Shown: piece after piece, positions 47,701-62,700 of the stretch | Position numbering within the stretch: the stretch's first letter is position 1 | How the letters are laid out: every line of letters starts with the position of its first letter | Assembly (NCBI RefSeq): GCF_023343835.1 | Contig: NC_064468.1 | Span: forward strand, 310,001 to 374,000 | Direction of reading: 5' to 3' | Length of the DNA: 64,000 bases | DNA from: Lagopus muta | Lineage: Eukaryota; Chordata; Aves; Galliformes; Phasianidae | Position numbers and translations under genes: made by a program | Notes under the pieces: generated by a model | Seen by the model: only the letters and a program-made list of their open reading frames with translations | Told to the model about the DNA's origin: nothing | The model's database searches: none

Positions 47701-50700
47701 ATTTGGTCCGGGTGACTTCATTTGGTCGGTATGTCCCCATATGACGTCTGTATGAGGTCATATGGGGTTTTTTACATGATTTGGGGCGTTCTCCATCATT
47801 TGGTGCGCCGGACGTCATTTGGTCCCGGTGACTTCATTTGGTCGCTATGACCTCATATGAGGTCTGTATGAGGTCATATGGGGTTTTTTTACATGATTTG
47901 GGGCGTTCTCCGTCATTTGGTGCGCCGGACGTCATTTGGTCCGGGTGAGTTCATTTGGTCGCTATGACCTCATATGAGGTCTGTATGAGGTCATATGGGG
48001 TTTTTTACATGATTTGGGGCGTTCTCCGTCATTCGGTGCGCCGGACGTCATTTGGTCCGGGTGACTTCAATTGGTCGCTATGACCTCATATGACGTCTGT
48101 ATGAGGTCATATGGGGTTTTTTACATGATTTGGGGCGTTCTCCGTCCTTTGGTGCGCCGGACATCATTTGGTCCGGGTGACTTCATTTGGTCGCTATGAC
48201 CTCATATGACGTCTGTATGAGGTCATATGGGGTTTTTTACATGATTTGGGGCGTTCTCCGTCCTTTGGTGCACCGGACGTCATTTGGTCCGGGTGACTTC
48301 ATTTGGTCGCTATGACCTCATATGAGGTCTGTATGAGGTCATATGGGGTTTTTTACATGATTTGGGGCGTTCTCCGTCATTTGGTGCGCCGGACGTCATT
48401 TGGTCCGGGTGACTTCATTTGGTCGCTATGACCTCATATGAGGTCTGTATGAGGTCATATGGGGTTTTTTACATGATTTGGGGCGTTCTCCGTCATTCGG
48501 TGCGCCGGACGTCATTTGGTCCGGGTGACTTCAATTGGTCGCTATGACCTCATATGAGGTCTGTATGAGGTCATATGGGGTTTTTTACATGATTTGGGGC
48601 GTTCTCCGTCCTTTGGTGCGCCGGACGTCATTTGGTCCGGGTGACTTCATTTGGTCGCTATGACCTCATATGACGTCTGTATGAGGTCATATGGGGTTTT
48701 TTACATGATTTGGGGCGTTCTCCGTCCTTTGGTGCGCCGGACGTCATTTGGTCCGGGTGACTTCATTTGGTCGCTATGACCTCATATGACGTCTGTATGA
48801 GGTCATATGGGGTTTTTTACATGATTTGGGGCGTTCTCCGTCATTTGGTGCGCCGGACGTCATTTGTTCCGGGTGACTTCATTTGGTCGCTATGACCTCA
48901 TATGAGGTCTGTATGAGGTCATATGGGGTTTTGTACATGATTTGGGGCGTTCTCCGTCATTTGGTGCGCCGGACGTCATTTGTTCCGGGTGACTTCATTT
49001 GGTCGCTATGACCTCATATGACGTCTGTATGAGGTCATATGGGGTTTTTTACATGATTTGGGGCGTTCTCCGTCATTTGGTGCGCCGGACGTCATTTGGT
49101 CCGGGTGACTTCATTTGGTCGCTATGACCTCATATGACGTCTTTATGAGGTCATATGGGGTTTTTTACATGATTTGGGGCGTTCTCCGTCCTTTGGTGCG
49201 CCGGACGTCATTTGGTCCGGGTGACTTCATTTGGTCGGTATGTCCCCATATGACGTCTGTATGAGGTCATATGGGGTTTTTTACATGATTTGGGGCGTTC
49301 TCCGTCATTTGGTGCGCCGGACGTCATTTGTTCCGGGTGACTTCATTTGGTCGCTATGACCTCATATGAGGTCTGTATGAGGTCATATGGGGTTTTTTAC
49401 ATGATTTGGGGCTTTCTCCGTCCTTTGGTGCGCCGGACGTCATTTGGTCCGGGTGACTTCATTTGGTCGCTATGACCTCATATGAGGTCTGTATGAGGTC
49501 ATATGGGGTTTTTTACATGATTTGGGGCGTTCTCCGTCCTTTGGTGCGCCGGACGTCATTTGGTCCGGGTGACTTCATTTGGTCGCTATGACCTCATATG
49601 ACGTCTGTATGAGGTCATATGGGGTTTTTTACATGATTTGGGGCGTTCTCCGTCATTTGGTGCGCCGGACGTCATTTGGTCCGGGTGACTTCATTTGGTC
49701 GGTATGTCCCCATATGACGTCTGTATGAGGTCATATGGGGTTTTTTACATGATTTGGGGCGTTCTCCGTCATTTGGTGCGCCGGACGTCATTTGGTCCGG
49801 GTGACTTCATTTGGTCGGTATGTCCCCATATGACGTCTGTATGAGGTCATATGGGGTTTTTTACATGATTTGGGGCGTTCTCCGTCATTTGGTGCGCCGG
49901 ACGTCATTTGTTCCGGGTGACTTCATTTGGTCGCTATGACCTCATATGAGGTCTGTATGAGGTCATATGTGGTTTTTTACATGATTTGGGGCGTTCTCCG
50001 TCCTTTGGTGCGCCGGACGTCATTTGGTCCGGGTGACTTCATTTGGTCGCTATGACCTCATATGAGGTCTGTATGAGGTCATATGGGGTTTTTTACATGA
50101 TTTGGGGCGTTCTCCGTCATTTGGTACGCCGGACGTCATTTGGTCCGGGTGACTTCATTTGGTCGGTATGTCCCCATATGACGTCTGTATGAGGTCATAT
50201 GGGGTTTTTTACATGATTTGGGGCGTTCTCCGTCATTTGGTGCGCCGGACGTCATTTGGTCCGGGTGACTTCATTTGGTCGCTATGACCTCATATGAGGT
50301 CTGTATGAGGTCATATGGGGTTTTTTACATGATTTGGGGCGTTCTCCGTCCTTTGGTGCGCCGGACGTCATTTGGTCCGGGTGACTTCATTTGGTCGCTA
50401 TGACCTCATATGAGGTCTGTATGAGGTCATATGGGGTTTTTTACATGATTTGGGGCGTTCTCCGTCATTTGGTGCGCCGGACGTCATTTGGTCCGGGTGA
50501 CTTCATTTGGTCGCTATGACCTCATATGAGGTCTGTATGAGGTCATATGGGGTTTTTTACATGATTTGGGGCGTTCTCCGTCCTTTGGTGCGCCGGACGT
50601 CATTTGTTCCGGGTGACTTCATTTGGTCGCTATGACCTCATATGAGGTCTGTATGAGGTCATATGGGGTTTTTTACATGATTTGGGGCGTTCTCCGTCCT

Positions 50701-53700
50701 TTGGTGCGCCGGACGTCATTTGGTCCGGGTGACTTCATTTGGTCGCTATGGCCTCATATGACGTCTGTATGAGGTCATATGGGGTTTTTTACATGATTTG
50801 GGGCGTTCTCCGTCATTTGGTGCGCCGGACGTCATTTGGTCCGGGTGACTTCATTTGGTCGCTATGACCTCATATGAGGTCTGTATGAGGTCATATGGGG
50901 TTTTTTACATGATTTGGGGCGTTCTCCGTCATTTTGTGCGCCGGACGTCATTTGGTCCGGGTGACTTCATTTGGTCGCTATGACCTCATATGAGGTCTGT
51001 ATGAGGTCATATGGGGTTTTTTACATGATTTGGGGCGTTCTCCGTCATTTTGTGCGCCGGACGTCATTTGGTCCGGGTGATTTCATTTGGTCGCTATGAC
51101 CTCATATGAGGTCTGTATGAGGTCATATGGGGTTTTTTACATGATTTGGGGCGTTCTCCGTCATTTGGTGCGCCGGACGTCATTTGGTCCGGGTGACTTC
51201 ATTTGGTCGCTATGACTTCATATGAGGTCTGTATGAGGTCATATGGGGTTTTTTACATGATTTGGGGCGTTCTCTGTCATTTGGTGCGCCGGACGTCATT
51301 TGGTCCGGGTGACTTCATTTGGTCGGTATGTCCCCATATGAGGTCTGTATGAGGTCATATGGGGTTTTTTACATGATTTGGGGCGTTCTCCGTCATTTGG
51401 TGCGCCGGACGTCATTTGTTCCGGGTGACTTCATTTGGTCGCTATGACCTCATATGAGGTCTGTATGAGGTCTTATGGGGTTTTTTACATGATTTGGGGC
51501 GTTCTCCGTCCTTTGGTGCGCCGGACGTCATTTGGTCCGGGTGACTTCATTTGGTCGCTATGACCTCATATGACGTCTGTATGAGGTCATATGGGGTTTT
51601 TTACATGACTTGGGGCGTTCTCCGTCATTTGGTGCGCCGGACGTCATTTGGTCCGGGTGAGTTCATTTGGTCGCTATGACCTCATATGAGGTCTGTATGA
51701 GGTCATATGGGGTTTTTTACATGATTTGGGGCGTTCACCGTCATTCGGTGCGCCGGACGTCATTTGTTCCGGGTGACTTCAATTGGTCGCTATGACCTCA
51801 TATGACGTCTGTATGAGGTCATATGGGGTTTTTTACATGATTTGGGGCGTTCTCCGTCCTTTGGTGCGCCGGACGTCATTTGGTCCGGGTGACTTCATTT
51901 GGTCGCTATGACCTCATATGACGTCTGTATGAGGTCATATGGGGTTTTTTACATGATTTGGGGCGTTCTCCGTCCTTTGGTGCGCCGGACGTCATTTGGT
52001 CCGGGTGACTTCATTTGGTCGCTATGACCTCATATAACGTCTGTATGAGGTCATATGGGGTTTTTTACATGATTTGGGGCGTTCTCCGTCATTTGGTGCG
52101 CCGGACGTCATTTGTTCCGGGTGACTTCATTTGGTCGCTATGACCTCATATGAGGTCTGTATGAGGTCATATGGGGTTTTTTACATGATTTGGGGAGTTC
52201 TCCGTCATTTGGTGCGCCGGACGTCATTTGTTCCGGGTGACTTCATTTGGTCGCTATGACCCCATATGACGTCTGTATGAGGTCATATGGGGTTTTTTAC
52301 ATGATTTGGGGCGTTCTCTATCCTTTGGTGCACCGGACGTCATTTGGTCCGGGTGACTTCATTTGGTCGCTATGACCTCATATGAGGTCTGTATGAGGTC
52401 ATATGGGGTTTTTTACATGATTTGGGGCGTTCTCCGTCATTTGGTGCGCCGGACGTCATTTGGTCCGGGTGACTTCATTTGGTCGGTATGTCCCCATATG
52501 AGGTCTGTATGAGGTCATATGGGGTTTTTTACATGATTTGGGGCGTTCTCCGTCATTTGGTGCGCCGGACGTCATTTGTTCCGGGTGACTTCATTTGGTC
52601 GCTATGACCTCATATGACGTCTGTATGAGGTCATATGGGGTTTTTTACATGATTTGGGGCGTTCTCCGTCATTTGGTGCGCCGGACGTCATTTGGTCCGG
52701 GTGACTTCATTTGGTCTCCATGACCTCATATGAGGTCTGTATGAGGTCATATGGGGTTTTTTACATGATTTGGGGCGTTCTCCGTCATTTGGTGCGCCGG
52801 ACGTCATTTGGTCCGGGTGACTTCATTTGGTCGGTATGTCCCCATATGACGTCTGTATGAGGTCATATGGGGTTTTTTACATGATTTGGGGCGTTCTCCG
52901 TCATTTGGTGCGCCGGACGTCATTTGTTCCGGGTGACTTCATTTGGTCGCTATGACCTCATATGAGGTCTGTATGAGGTCATATGGGGTTTTTTACATGA
53001 TTTGGGGCGTTCTCCGTCCTTTGGTGCGCCGGACGTCATTTGGTCCGGGTGACTTCATTTGGTCGCTATGACCTCATATGAGGTCTGTATGATGTCATAT
53101 GGGGTTGTTTACATGATTTGGGGCGTTCTCCGTCATTTGGTGCGCCGGACGTCATTTGGTCCGGGTGACTTCATTTGGTCGCGATGAGCTCATATGACGT
53201 CTGTATGAGGTCATATGGGGTTTTTTACATGATTTGGGGCGTTCTCCGTCCTTTGGTGCGCCGGACGTCATTTGGTCCGGGTGAGTTCATTTGGTCGCTA
53301 TGACCTCATATGAGGTCTGTATGAGGTCATATGGGGTTTTTTACATGATTTGGGGCGTTCTCCGTCATTTGGTGCGCCGGACGTCATTTGGTCCCGGTGA
53401 CTTCATTTGTTCGCTATGACATCATATGACGTCTGTATGAGGTCATATGGGGTTTTTTACATGATTTGGGGCGTTCTCCGTCATTTGGTGCGCCGGACGT
53501 CATTTGGTCCGGGTGACTTCATTTGGTCGCCATGACCTCATATGAGGTCTGTATGAGGTCATATGGGGTTTTTTACATGATTTGGGGCGTTCTCCGTCCT
53601 TTGGTGCGCCGGACGTCATTTGGTCCGGGTGACTTCATTTGGTCGCTATGACCTCATATGACGTCTGTATGAGGTCATATGGGGTTTTTTTACATGATTT

Positions 53701-56700
53701 GGGGCGTTCTCCGTCATTTGGTGCGCCGGACGTCATTTGGTCCGGGTGACTTCATTTGGTCGGTATGTCCCCATATGAGGTCTGTATGAGGTCATATGGG
53801 GTTTTTTACATGATTTGGGGCGTTCTCCGTCATTTGGTGCGCCGGACGTCATTTGTTCCGGGTGACTTCATTTGGTCGCTATGACCTCATATGAGGTCTG
53901 TATGAGGTCATATGGGGTTTTTTACATGATTTGGGGCGTTCTCCGTCATTCGGTGCGCCGGACGTCATTTGTTCCGGGTGACTTCAATTGGTCGCTATGA
54001 CCTCATATGACGTCTGTATGAGGTCATATGGGGTTTTTTACATGATTTGGGGCGTTCTCCGTCCTTTGGTGCGCCGGACGTCATTTGGTCCGGGTGACTT
54101 CATTTGGTCGCTATGACCTCATATGACGTCTGTATGAGGTCATATGGGGTTTTTTACATGATTTGGGGCGTTCTCCGTCCTTTGGTGCGCCGGACGTCAT
54201 TTGGTCCGGGTGAGTTAATTTGGTCGCTATGACCTCATATGATGTCTGTATGAGGTCATATGGGGTTTTTTACATGATTTGGGGCGTTCTCCGTCATTTG
54301 GTGCGCCGGACGTCATTTGGTCCGGGTGACTTCATTTGGTCGCTATGACCTCATATGAGGTCTGTATGAGGTCATATGGGGTTTTTTACATGATTTGGGG
54401 CGTTCTCCGTCATTTGGTGCGCCGGACGTCATTTGGTCCGGGTGACTTCATTTGGTCGGTATGTCCTCATATGACGTCTGTATGAGGTCATATGGGGTTT
54501 TTTACATGATTTGGGGCGTTCTCCGTCCTTTGGTGCGCCGGACGTCATTTGGTCCGGGTGACTTCATTTGGTCGCTATGACCTCATATGAGGTCTGTATG
54601 AGGTCATATGGGGTTTTTTACATGATTTGGGGCGTTCTCCGTCATTTGGTGCGCCGGACGTCATTTGGTCCGGGTGACTTCATTTGGTCGGTATGTCCCC
54701 ATATGACGTCTGTATGAGGTCATATGGGGTTTTTTACATGATTTGGGGCGTTCTCCGTCATTTGGTGCGCCGGACGTCATTTGTTCCGGGTGACTTCATT
54801 TGGTCGCTATGACTTCATATGAGGTCTGTATGAGGTCATATGGGGTTTTTTACATGATTTGGGGCGTTCTCCGTCCTTTGGTGCGCCGGACGTCATTTGT
54901 TCCGGGTGACTTCATTTGGTCGCTATGACCTCATATGAGGTCTGTATGAGGTCATATGGGGTTTTTTACATGATTTGGGGCGTTCTCCGTCCTTTGGTGC
55001 GCCGGACGTCATTTGTTCCGGGTGACTTCATTTGGTCGCTATGACCTCATATGACGTCTGTATGAGGTCATATGGGGTTTTTTACATGATTTGGGGCGTT
55101 CTCCGTCATTTGGTGCGCCGGACGTCATTTGTTCCGGGTGACTTCATTTGGTCGCCATGACCTCATATGAGGTCTGTATGAGGTCATATGGGGTTTTTTA
55201 CATGATTTGGGGCGTTCTCCGTCCTTTGGTGCGCCGGACGTCTTTTGGTCCGGGTGACTTCATTTGGTCGCTATGACCTCATATGACGTCTGTATGAGGT
55301 CATATGGGGTTTTTTACATGATTTGGGGCGTTCTCCGTCATTCGGTGCGCCGGACGTCATTTGTTCCGGGTGACTTCATTTGGTCGCTATGACCTCATAT
55401 GAGGTCTGTATGAGGTCATATGGGGTTTTTTACATGATTTGGGGCGTTCTCCGTCCTTTGGTGCGCCGGACGTCATTTGGTCCGGGTGACTTCATTTGGT
55501 CGCTATGACCTCATATGACGTCTGTATGAGGTCATATGGGGTTTTTTACATGATTTGGGGCGTTCTCCGTCCTTTGGTGCGCCGGACGTCATTTGGTCCG
55601 GGTGACTTCATTTGGTCGCTATGACCTCATATGAGGTCTGTATGAGGTCATATGGGGTTTTTTACATGATTTGGGGCGTTCTCCGTCCTTTGGTGCGCCG
55701 GACGTCATTTGGTCCGGGTGACTTCATTTGGTCGGTATGTCCCCATATGACGTCTGTATGAGGTCATATGGGGTTTTTTACATGATTTGGGGCGTTCTCC
55801 GTCATTTGGTGCGCCGGACGTCATTTGGTCCGGGTGACTTCATTTGGTCGCTATGACCTCATATGAGGTCTGTATGAGGTCATATGGGGTTTTTTACATG
55901 ATTTGGGGCGTTCTCCGTCCTTTGGTGCGCCAGACGTCATTTGGTCCGGGTGACTTCATTTGGTCGCTATGACCTCATATGACGTCTGTGTGAGGTCCTA
56001 TGGGGTTTTTTACATGATTTGGGGCGTTCTCCGTCATTTGGTGCGCCGGACGTCATTTGGTCCGGGTGACTTCATTTGGTCGCTATGACCTCATATGAGG
56101 TCTGTATGAGGTCATATGGGGTTTTTTACATGATTCGGGGCGTTCTCCGTCATTTGGTGCGCCGGACGTCATTTGGTCCGGGTGACTTCATTTGGTCGCT
56201 ATGACCTCATATGAGGTCTGTATGAGGTCATATGGGGTTTTTTACATGATTTGGGGCGTTCTCCGTCATTTGGTGCGCCGGACGTCATTTGGTCCGGGTG
56301 ACTTCATTTGGTCGGTATGTCCCCATATGACGTCTGTATGAGGTCATATGGGGTTTTTTACATGATTTGGGGCGTTCTCCGTCATTTGGTGCGCAGGACG
56401 TCATTTGGTTTGGGTGACTTCATTTGGTCGCCATGACCTCATATGAGGTCTGTATGAGGTCATATCGGGTTTTTTACATGATTTGGGGCGTTCTCCGTCC
56501 TTTGGTGCGCCGGACGTCATTTGGTCCGGGTGACTTCATTTGGTCGGTATGTCCCCATATGATGTCTGTATGAGGTCATATCGGGTTTTTTACATGATTT
56601 GGGGCGTTCTCCGTCATTTGGTGCGCCGTACGTCATTTGGTCCGGGTGACTTCATTTGGTCGCTGTGACCTCATATGATGTCTGTATGAGGTCATATGGG

Positions 56701-59700
56701 GTTTTTTACATGATTTGGGGCGTTCTCCGTCATTTGGTGCGCCGGACGTCATTTGGTCCGGGTGACTTCATTTGGTCGCTATGACCTCATATGAGGTCTG
56801 TATGAGGTCATATGGGGTTTTTTACATGATTTGGGGTGTTCTCCGTCATTTGGTGCGCCGGACGTCATTTGGTCCGGGTGACTTCATTTGGTCGCTATGA
56901 CCTCATATGAGGTCTGTATGAGGTCATATGGGGTTTTTTTACATGATTTGGGGCGTTCTCCGTCATTTGGTGCGCCGGACGTCATTTGGTCCGGGTCATT
57001 TGGTCGCTGTGACCTCATATGACGTCTGTATAAGGTCATATGGGGTTTTTTACATGATTTGGGGCGTTCTCCGTCATTTGGTGCGCCGGACGTCATTTGG
57101 TCCGGGTGACTTCATTTGGTCGGTATGTCCTCATATGACGTCTGTATGAGGTCATATGGGGTTTTTTACATGATTTGGGGCGTTCTCCGTCCTTTGGTGC
57201 GCCGGACGTCATTTGGTCCGGGTGACTTCATTTGGTCGCTATGACCTCATATGAGGTCTGTATGAGGTCATATGGGGTTTTTTACATGATTTGGGGCGTT
57301 CTCCGTCATTTGGTGCGCCGGACGTCATTTGGTCCGGGTGACTTCATTTGGTCGGTATGTCCCCATATGACGTCTGTATGAGGTCATATGGGGTTTTTTA
57401 CATGATTTGGGGCGTTCTCCGTCATTTGGTGCGCCGGACGTCATTTGTTCCGGGTGACTTCATTTGGTCGCTATGACTTCATATGAGGTCTGTATGAGGT
57501 CATATGGGGTTTTTTACATGATTTGGGGCGTTCTCCGTCCTTTGGTGCGCCGGACGTCATTTGGTCCGGGTGACTTCATTTGGTCGCTATGTCCACATAT
57601 GAGGTCTGTATGAGGTCATATGGGGTTTTTTACATGATTTGGGGCGTTCTCCGTCATTTTGTGCGCCGGACGTCATTTGGTCCGGGTGATTTCATTTGGT
57701 CGCTATGACCTCATATGAGGTCTGTATGAGGTCATATGGGGTTTTTTACATGATTTGGGGCGTTCTCCGTCATTTGGTGCGCCGGACGTCATTTGTTCCG
57801 GGTGACTTCATTTGGTCGCCATGACCTCATATGAGGTCTGTATGAGGTCATATGGGGTTTTTTACATGATTTGGGGCGTTCTCCGTCCTTTGGTGCGCCG
57901 GACGTCTTTTGGTCCGGGTGACTTCATTTGGTCGCTATGACCTCATATGACGTCTGTATGAGGTCATATGGGGTTTTTTACATGATTTGGGGCGTTCTCC
58001 GTCATTCGGTGCGCCGGACGTCATTTGTTCCGGGTGACTTCATTTGGTCGCTATGACCTCATATGAGGTCTGTATGAGGTCATATGGGGTTTTTTACATG
58101 ATTTGGGGCGTTCTCCGTCCTTTGGTGCGCCGGACGTCATTTGGTCCGGGTGACTTCATTTGGTCGCTATGACCTCATATGACGTCTGTATGAGGTCATA
58201 TGGGGTTTTTTACATGATTTGGGGCGTTCTCCGTCCTTTGGTGCGCCGGACGTCATTTGGTCCGGGTGACTTCATTTGGTCGCTATGACCTCATATGAGG
58301 TCTGTATGAGGTCATATGGGGTTTTTTACATGATTTGGGGCGTTCTCCGTCCTTTGTTGCGCCGGACGTCATTTGGTCCGGGTGACTTCATTTGGTCGGT
58401 ATGTCCCCATATGACGTCTGTATGAGGTCATATGGGGTTTTTTACATGATTTGGGGCGTTCTCCGTCATTTGGTGCGCCGGACGTCATTTGGTCCGGGTG
58501 ACTTCATTTGGTCGCTATGACCTCATATGAGGTCTGTATGAGGTCATATGGGGTTTTTTACATGATTTGGTGCGTTCTCCGTCCTTTGGTGCGCCAGACG
58601 TCATTTGGTCTGGGTGACTTCATTTGGTCGCTATGACCTCATATGACGTCTGTGTGAGGTCCTATGGGGTTTTTTACATGATTTGGGGCGTTCTCCGTCA
58701 TTTGGTGCGCCGGACGTCATTTGGTCCGGGTGACTTCATTTGGTCGCTATGACCTCATATGAGGTCTGTATGAGGTCATATGGGGTTTTTTACATGATTC
58801 GGGGCGTTCTCCGTCATTTGGTGCGCCGGACGTCATTTGGTCCGGGTGACTTCATTTGGTCGCTATGACCTCATATGAGGTCTGTATGAGGTCATATGGG
58901 GTTTTTTACATGATTTGGGGCGTTCTCCGTCATTTGGTGCGCCGGACGTCATTTGGTCCGGGTGACTTCATTTGGTCGGTATGTCCCCATATGACGTCTG
59001 TATGAGGTCATATGGGGTTTTTTTACATGATTTGGGGCGTTCTCCGTCATTTGGTGCGCCGGACGTCATTTGGTCCGGGTGACTTCATTTGGTCGCCATA
59101 ACCTCATATGACGTCTGTGTGAGGTCATATGGGGTTTTTTACATGATTTGGGGCGTTCTCCGTCATTTGGTGCGCCGGACGTCATTTGGTCCGGGTGACT
59201 TCATTTGGTCGCTATGACCTCATATGAGGTCTGTATGAGGTCATATGGGGTTTTTTACATGATTTGGGGCGTTCTCCGTCATTTGGTGCGCAGGACGTCA
59301 TTTGGTTTGGGTGACTTCATTTGGTCGCCATGACCTCATATGAGGTCTGTATGAGGTCATATGGGGTTTTTTACATGATTCGGGGCGTTCTCCGTCATTT
59401 GGTGCGCCGGACGTCATTTGGTCCGGGTGACTTCATTTGGTCGCTATGACCTCATATGAGGTCTGTATGAGGTCATATGGGGTTTTTTACATGATTTGGG
59501 GCGTTCTCCGTCATTTGGTGCGCCGGACGTCATTTGGTCCGGGTGACTTCATTTGGTCGGTATGTCCACATATGAGGTCTGTATGAGGTCATATGGGGTT
59601 TTTTACATGATTTGGGGCGTTCTCCGTCCTTTGGTGCGCCGTACGTCATTTGGTCCGGGTGACTTCATTTGGTCGCTGTGACCTCATATGACGTCTGTAT

Positions 59701-62700
59701 GAGGTCATATGGGGTTTTTTACATGATTTGGGGCGTTCTCCGTCATTTGGTGCGCCGGACGTCATTTGGTCCGGGTGAGTTCATTTGGTCGGTATGTCCT
59801 CATATGAGGTCTGTATGAGGTCATATGGGGTTTTTTACATGATTTGGGGTGTTCTCCGTCATTTGGTGCGCCGGACGTCATTTGGTCCGGGTGACTTCAT
59901 TTGGTCGCTATGACCTCATATGAGGTCTGTATGAGGTCATATGGGGTTTTTTACATGATTTGGGGCGTTCTCCGTCATTTGGTGCGCCGGACGTCATTTG
60001 GTCCGGGTCATTTGGTCGCTGTGACCTCATATGACGTCTGTATGAGGTCATATGGGGTTTTTTACATGATTTGGGGCGTTCTCCGTCATTTGGTGCGCCG
60101 GACGTCATTTGGTCCGGGTGACTTCATTTGGTCGGTATGTCCTCATATGACGTCTGTATGAGGTCATATGGGGTTTTTTACATGATTTGGGGCATTCTCC
60201 GTCCTTTGGTGCGCCGGACGTCATTTGTTCCGGGTGACTTCATTTGGTCGCTATGACCTCATATGAGGTCTGTATGAGGTCATATGGGGTTTTTTACATG
60301 ATTTGGGGCGTTCTCCGTCATTTGGTGCGCCGGACGTCATTTGGTCCGGGTGACTTCATTTGGTCGGTATGTCCCCATATGACGTCTGTATGAGGTCATA
60401 TGGGGTTTTTTACATGATTTGGGGCGTTCTCCGTCATTTGGTGCGCCGGACGTCATTTGTTCCGGGTGACTTCATTTGGTCGCTATGACTTCATATGAGG
60501 TCTGTATGAGGTCATATGGGGTTTTTTACATGATTTGGGGCGTTCTCCGTCCTTTGGTGCGCCGGACGTCATTTGTTCCGGGTGACTTCATTTGGTCGCT
60601 ATGACCTCATATGAGGTCTGTATGAGGTCATATGGGGTTTTTTACATGATTTGGGGCGTTCTCCGTCCTTTGGTGCGCCGGACGTCATTTGGTCCGGGTG
60701 ACTTCATTTGGTCGCTATGACCTCATATGAGGTCTGTATGAGGTCATATGGGGTTTTTTACATGATTTGGGGCGTTCTCCGTCATTTGGTGCGCCGGACG
60801 TCATTTGTTCCGGGTGACTTCATTTGGTCGGTATGTCCCCATATGACGTCTGTATGAGGTCATATGGGGTTTTTTACATGATTTGGGGCGTTCTCCGTCA
60901 TTTGGTGCGCCGGACGTCATTTGTTCCGGGTGACTTCATTTGGTCGCTATGACCTCATATGAGGTCTGTATGAGGTCATATGGGGTTTTTTTACATGATT
61001 TGGGGCGTTCTCCGTCATTTGGTGCGCCGGACGTCATTTGGTCCGGGTGACTTCATTTGGTCGGTATGTCCCCATATGACGTCTGTATGAGGTCATATGG
61101 GGTTTTTTACATGATTTGGGGCGTTCTCCGTCATTTGGTGCGCCGGACGTCATTTGGTCCGGGTGACTTCATTTGGTCTCTATGACCTCATATGAGGTCT
61201 GTATGAGGTCATATGGGGTTTTTTACATGATTTGGGGCGTTCTCCGTCCTTTGGTGCGCCGGACGTCATTTGGTCCGGGTGAGTTCATTTGGTCGCTATG
61301 ACCTCATATGATGTCTGTATGAGGTCATATGGGGTTTTTTACATGATTTGGGGCGTTCTCCGTCATTTGGTGCGCCGGACGTCATTTGGTCCGGGTGACT
61401 TCATTTGGTCGGTATGTCCCCATATGAGGTCTGTATGAGGTCATATGGGGTTTTTTACATGATTTGGGGTGTTCTCCGTCATTTGGGTGCGCCGGACGTC
61501 ATTTGGTCCGGGTGACTTCATTTGGTCGGTATGTCCCCATATGACGTCTGTATGAGGTCATATGGGGTTTTTTACATGATTTGGGGCGTTCTCCGTCATT
61601 TGGTGCGCCGGACGTCATTTGGTCCGGGTGACTTCATTTGGTCGCTATGACCTCATATGAGGTCTGTATGAGGTCATATGGGGTTTTTTACATGATTTGG
61701 GGCGTTCTCCGTCATTTGGTGCGCCGGACGTCATTTGGTCCGGGTGACTTTCATTTGGTCGGTATGTCCCCATATGACGTCTGTATGAGGTCATATGGGG
61801 TTTTTTACATGATTTGGGGCGTTCTCCGTCCTTTGGTGCGCCGGACGTCATTTGGTCCGGGTGACTTCATTTGGTCGCTATGACCTCATATGAGGTCTGT
61901 ATGAGGTCATAGGGGGTTTTTTTACATGATTTGGGGCGTTCTCCGTCATTTGGTGGCGCCGGACGTCATTTGGTCCGGGTGACTTCATTTGGTCGGTATG
62001 TCCCCATATGACGTCTGTATGAGGTCATATGGGGGTTTTTTACATGATTTGGGGCGTTCTCCGTCCTTTGGTGCGCCGGACGTCATTTGGTCCGGGTGAC
62101 TTCATTTGGTCGGTATGTCCTCATATGAGGTCTGTATGAGGTCATAGGGGGTTTTTTACATGATTTGGGGCGTTCTCCGTCCTTTGGTGCGCCGGACGTC
62201 ATTTGGTCCGGGTGACTTCATTTTGGTCGCCATGACCTCATATGACGTCTGTATGAGGTCATATGGGGTTTTTTACATGATTTGGGGCGTTCTCCGTCCT
62301 TTGGTGCGCCGGACGTCATTTGGTCCGGGTGACTTCATTTGGTCGCTATGACCTCATATGAGGTCTGTATGAGGTCATATGGGGTTTTTTTACATGATTT
62401 GGGGCGTTCTCCGTCATTTGGTGAGCCGGACGTCATTTGGTCCGGGTGACTTCATTTGCTCGGTATGTGCCCATATGAGGTCTGTATGAGGTCATATGGG
62501 GGTTTTTTACATGATTTGGGGCGTTCTCCGTCATTTGGTGCGCCGGACGTCATTTGGTCCAGGTGACTTCATTTGGTCGGTATGTCCTCATATGAGGTCT
62601 GTATGAGGTCATATGGGGTTTTTACATGATTTGGGGCGTTCTCCGTCCTTTGGTGCGCCGGACGTCATTTGGTCCGGGTGACTTCATTTGGTCGCTATGA

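Noticed and set aside
59901..62351. Short open frames of 60-86 codons in the satellite, on both strands
   Set aside because: They arise only where a monomer indel shifts phase; the translation is the satellite monomer itself, with no sign of selection.
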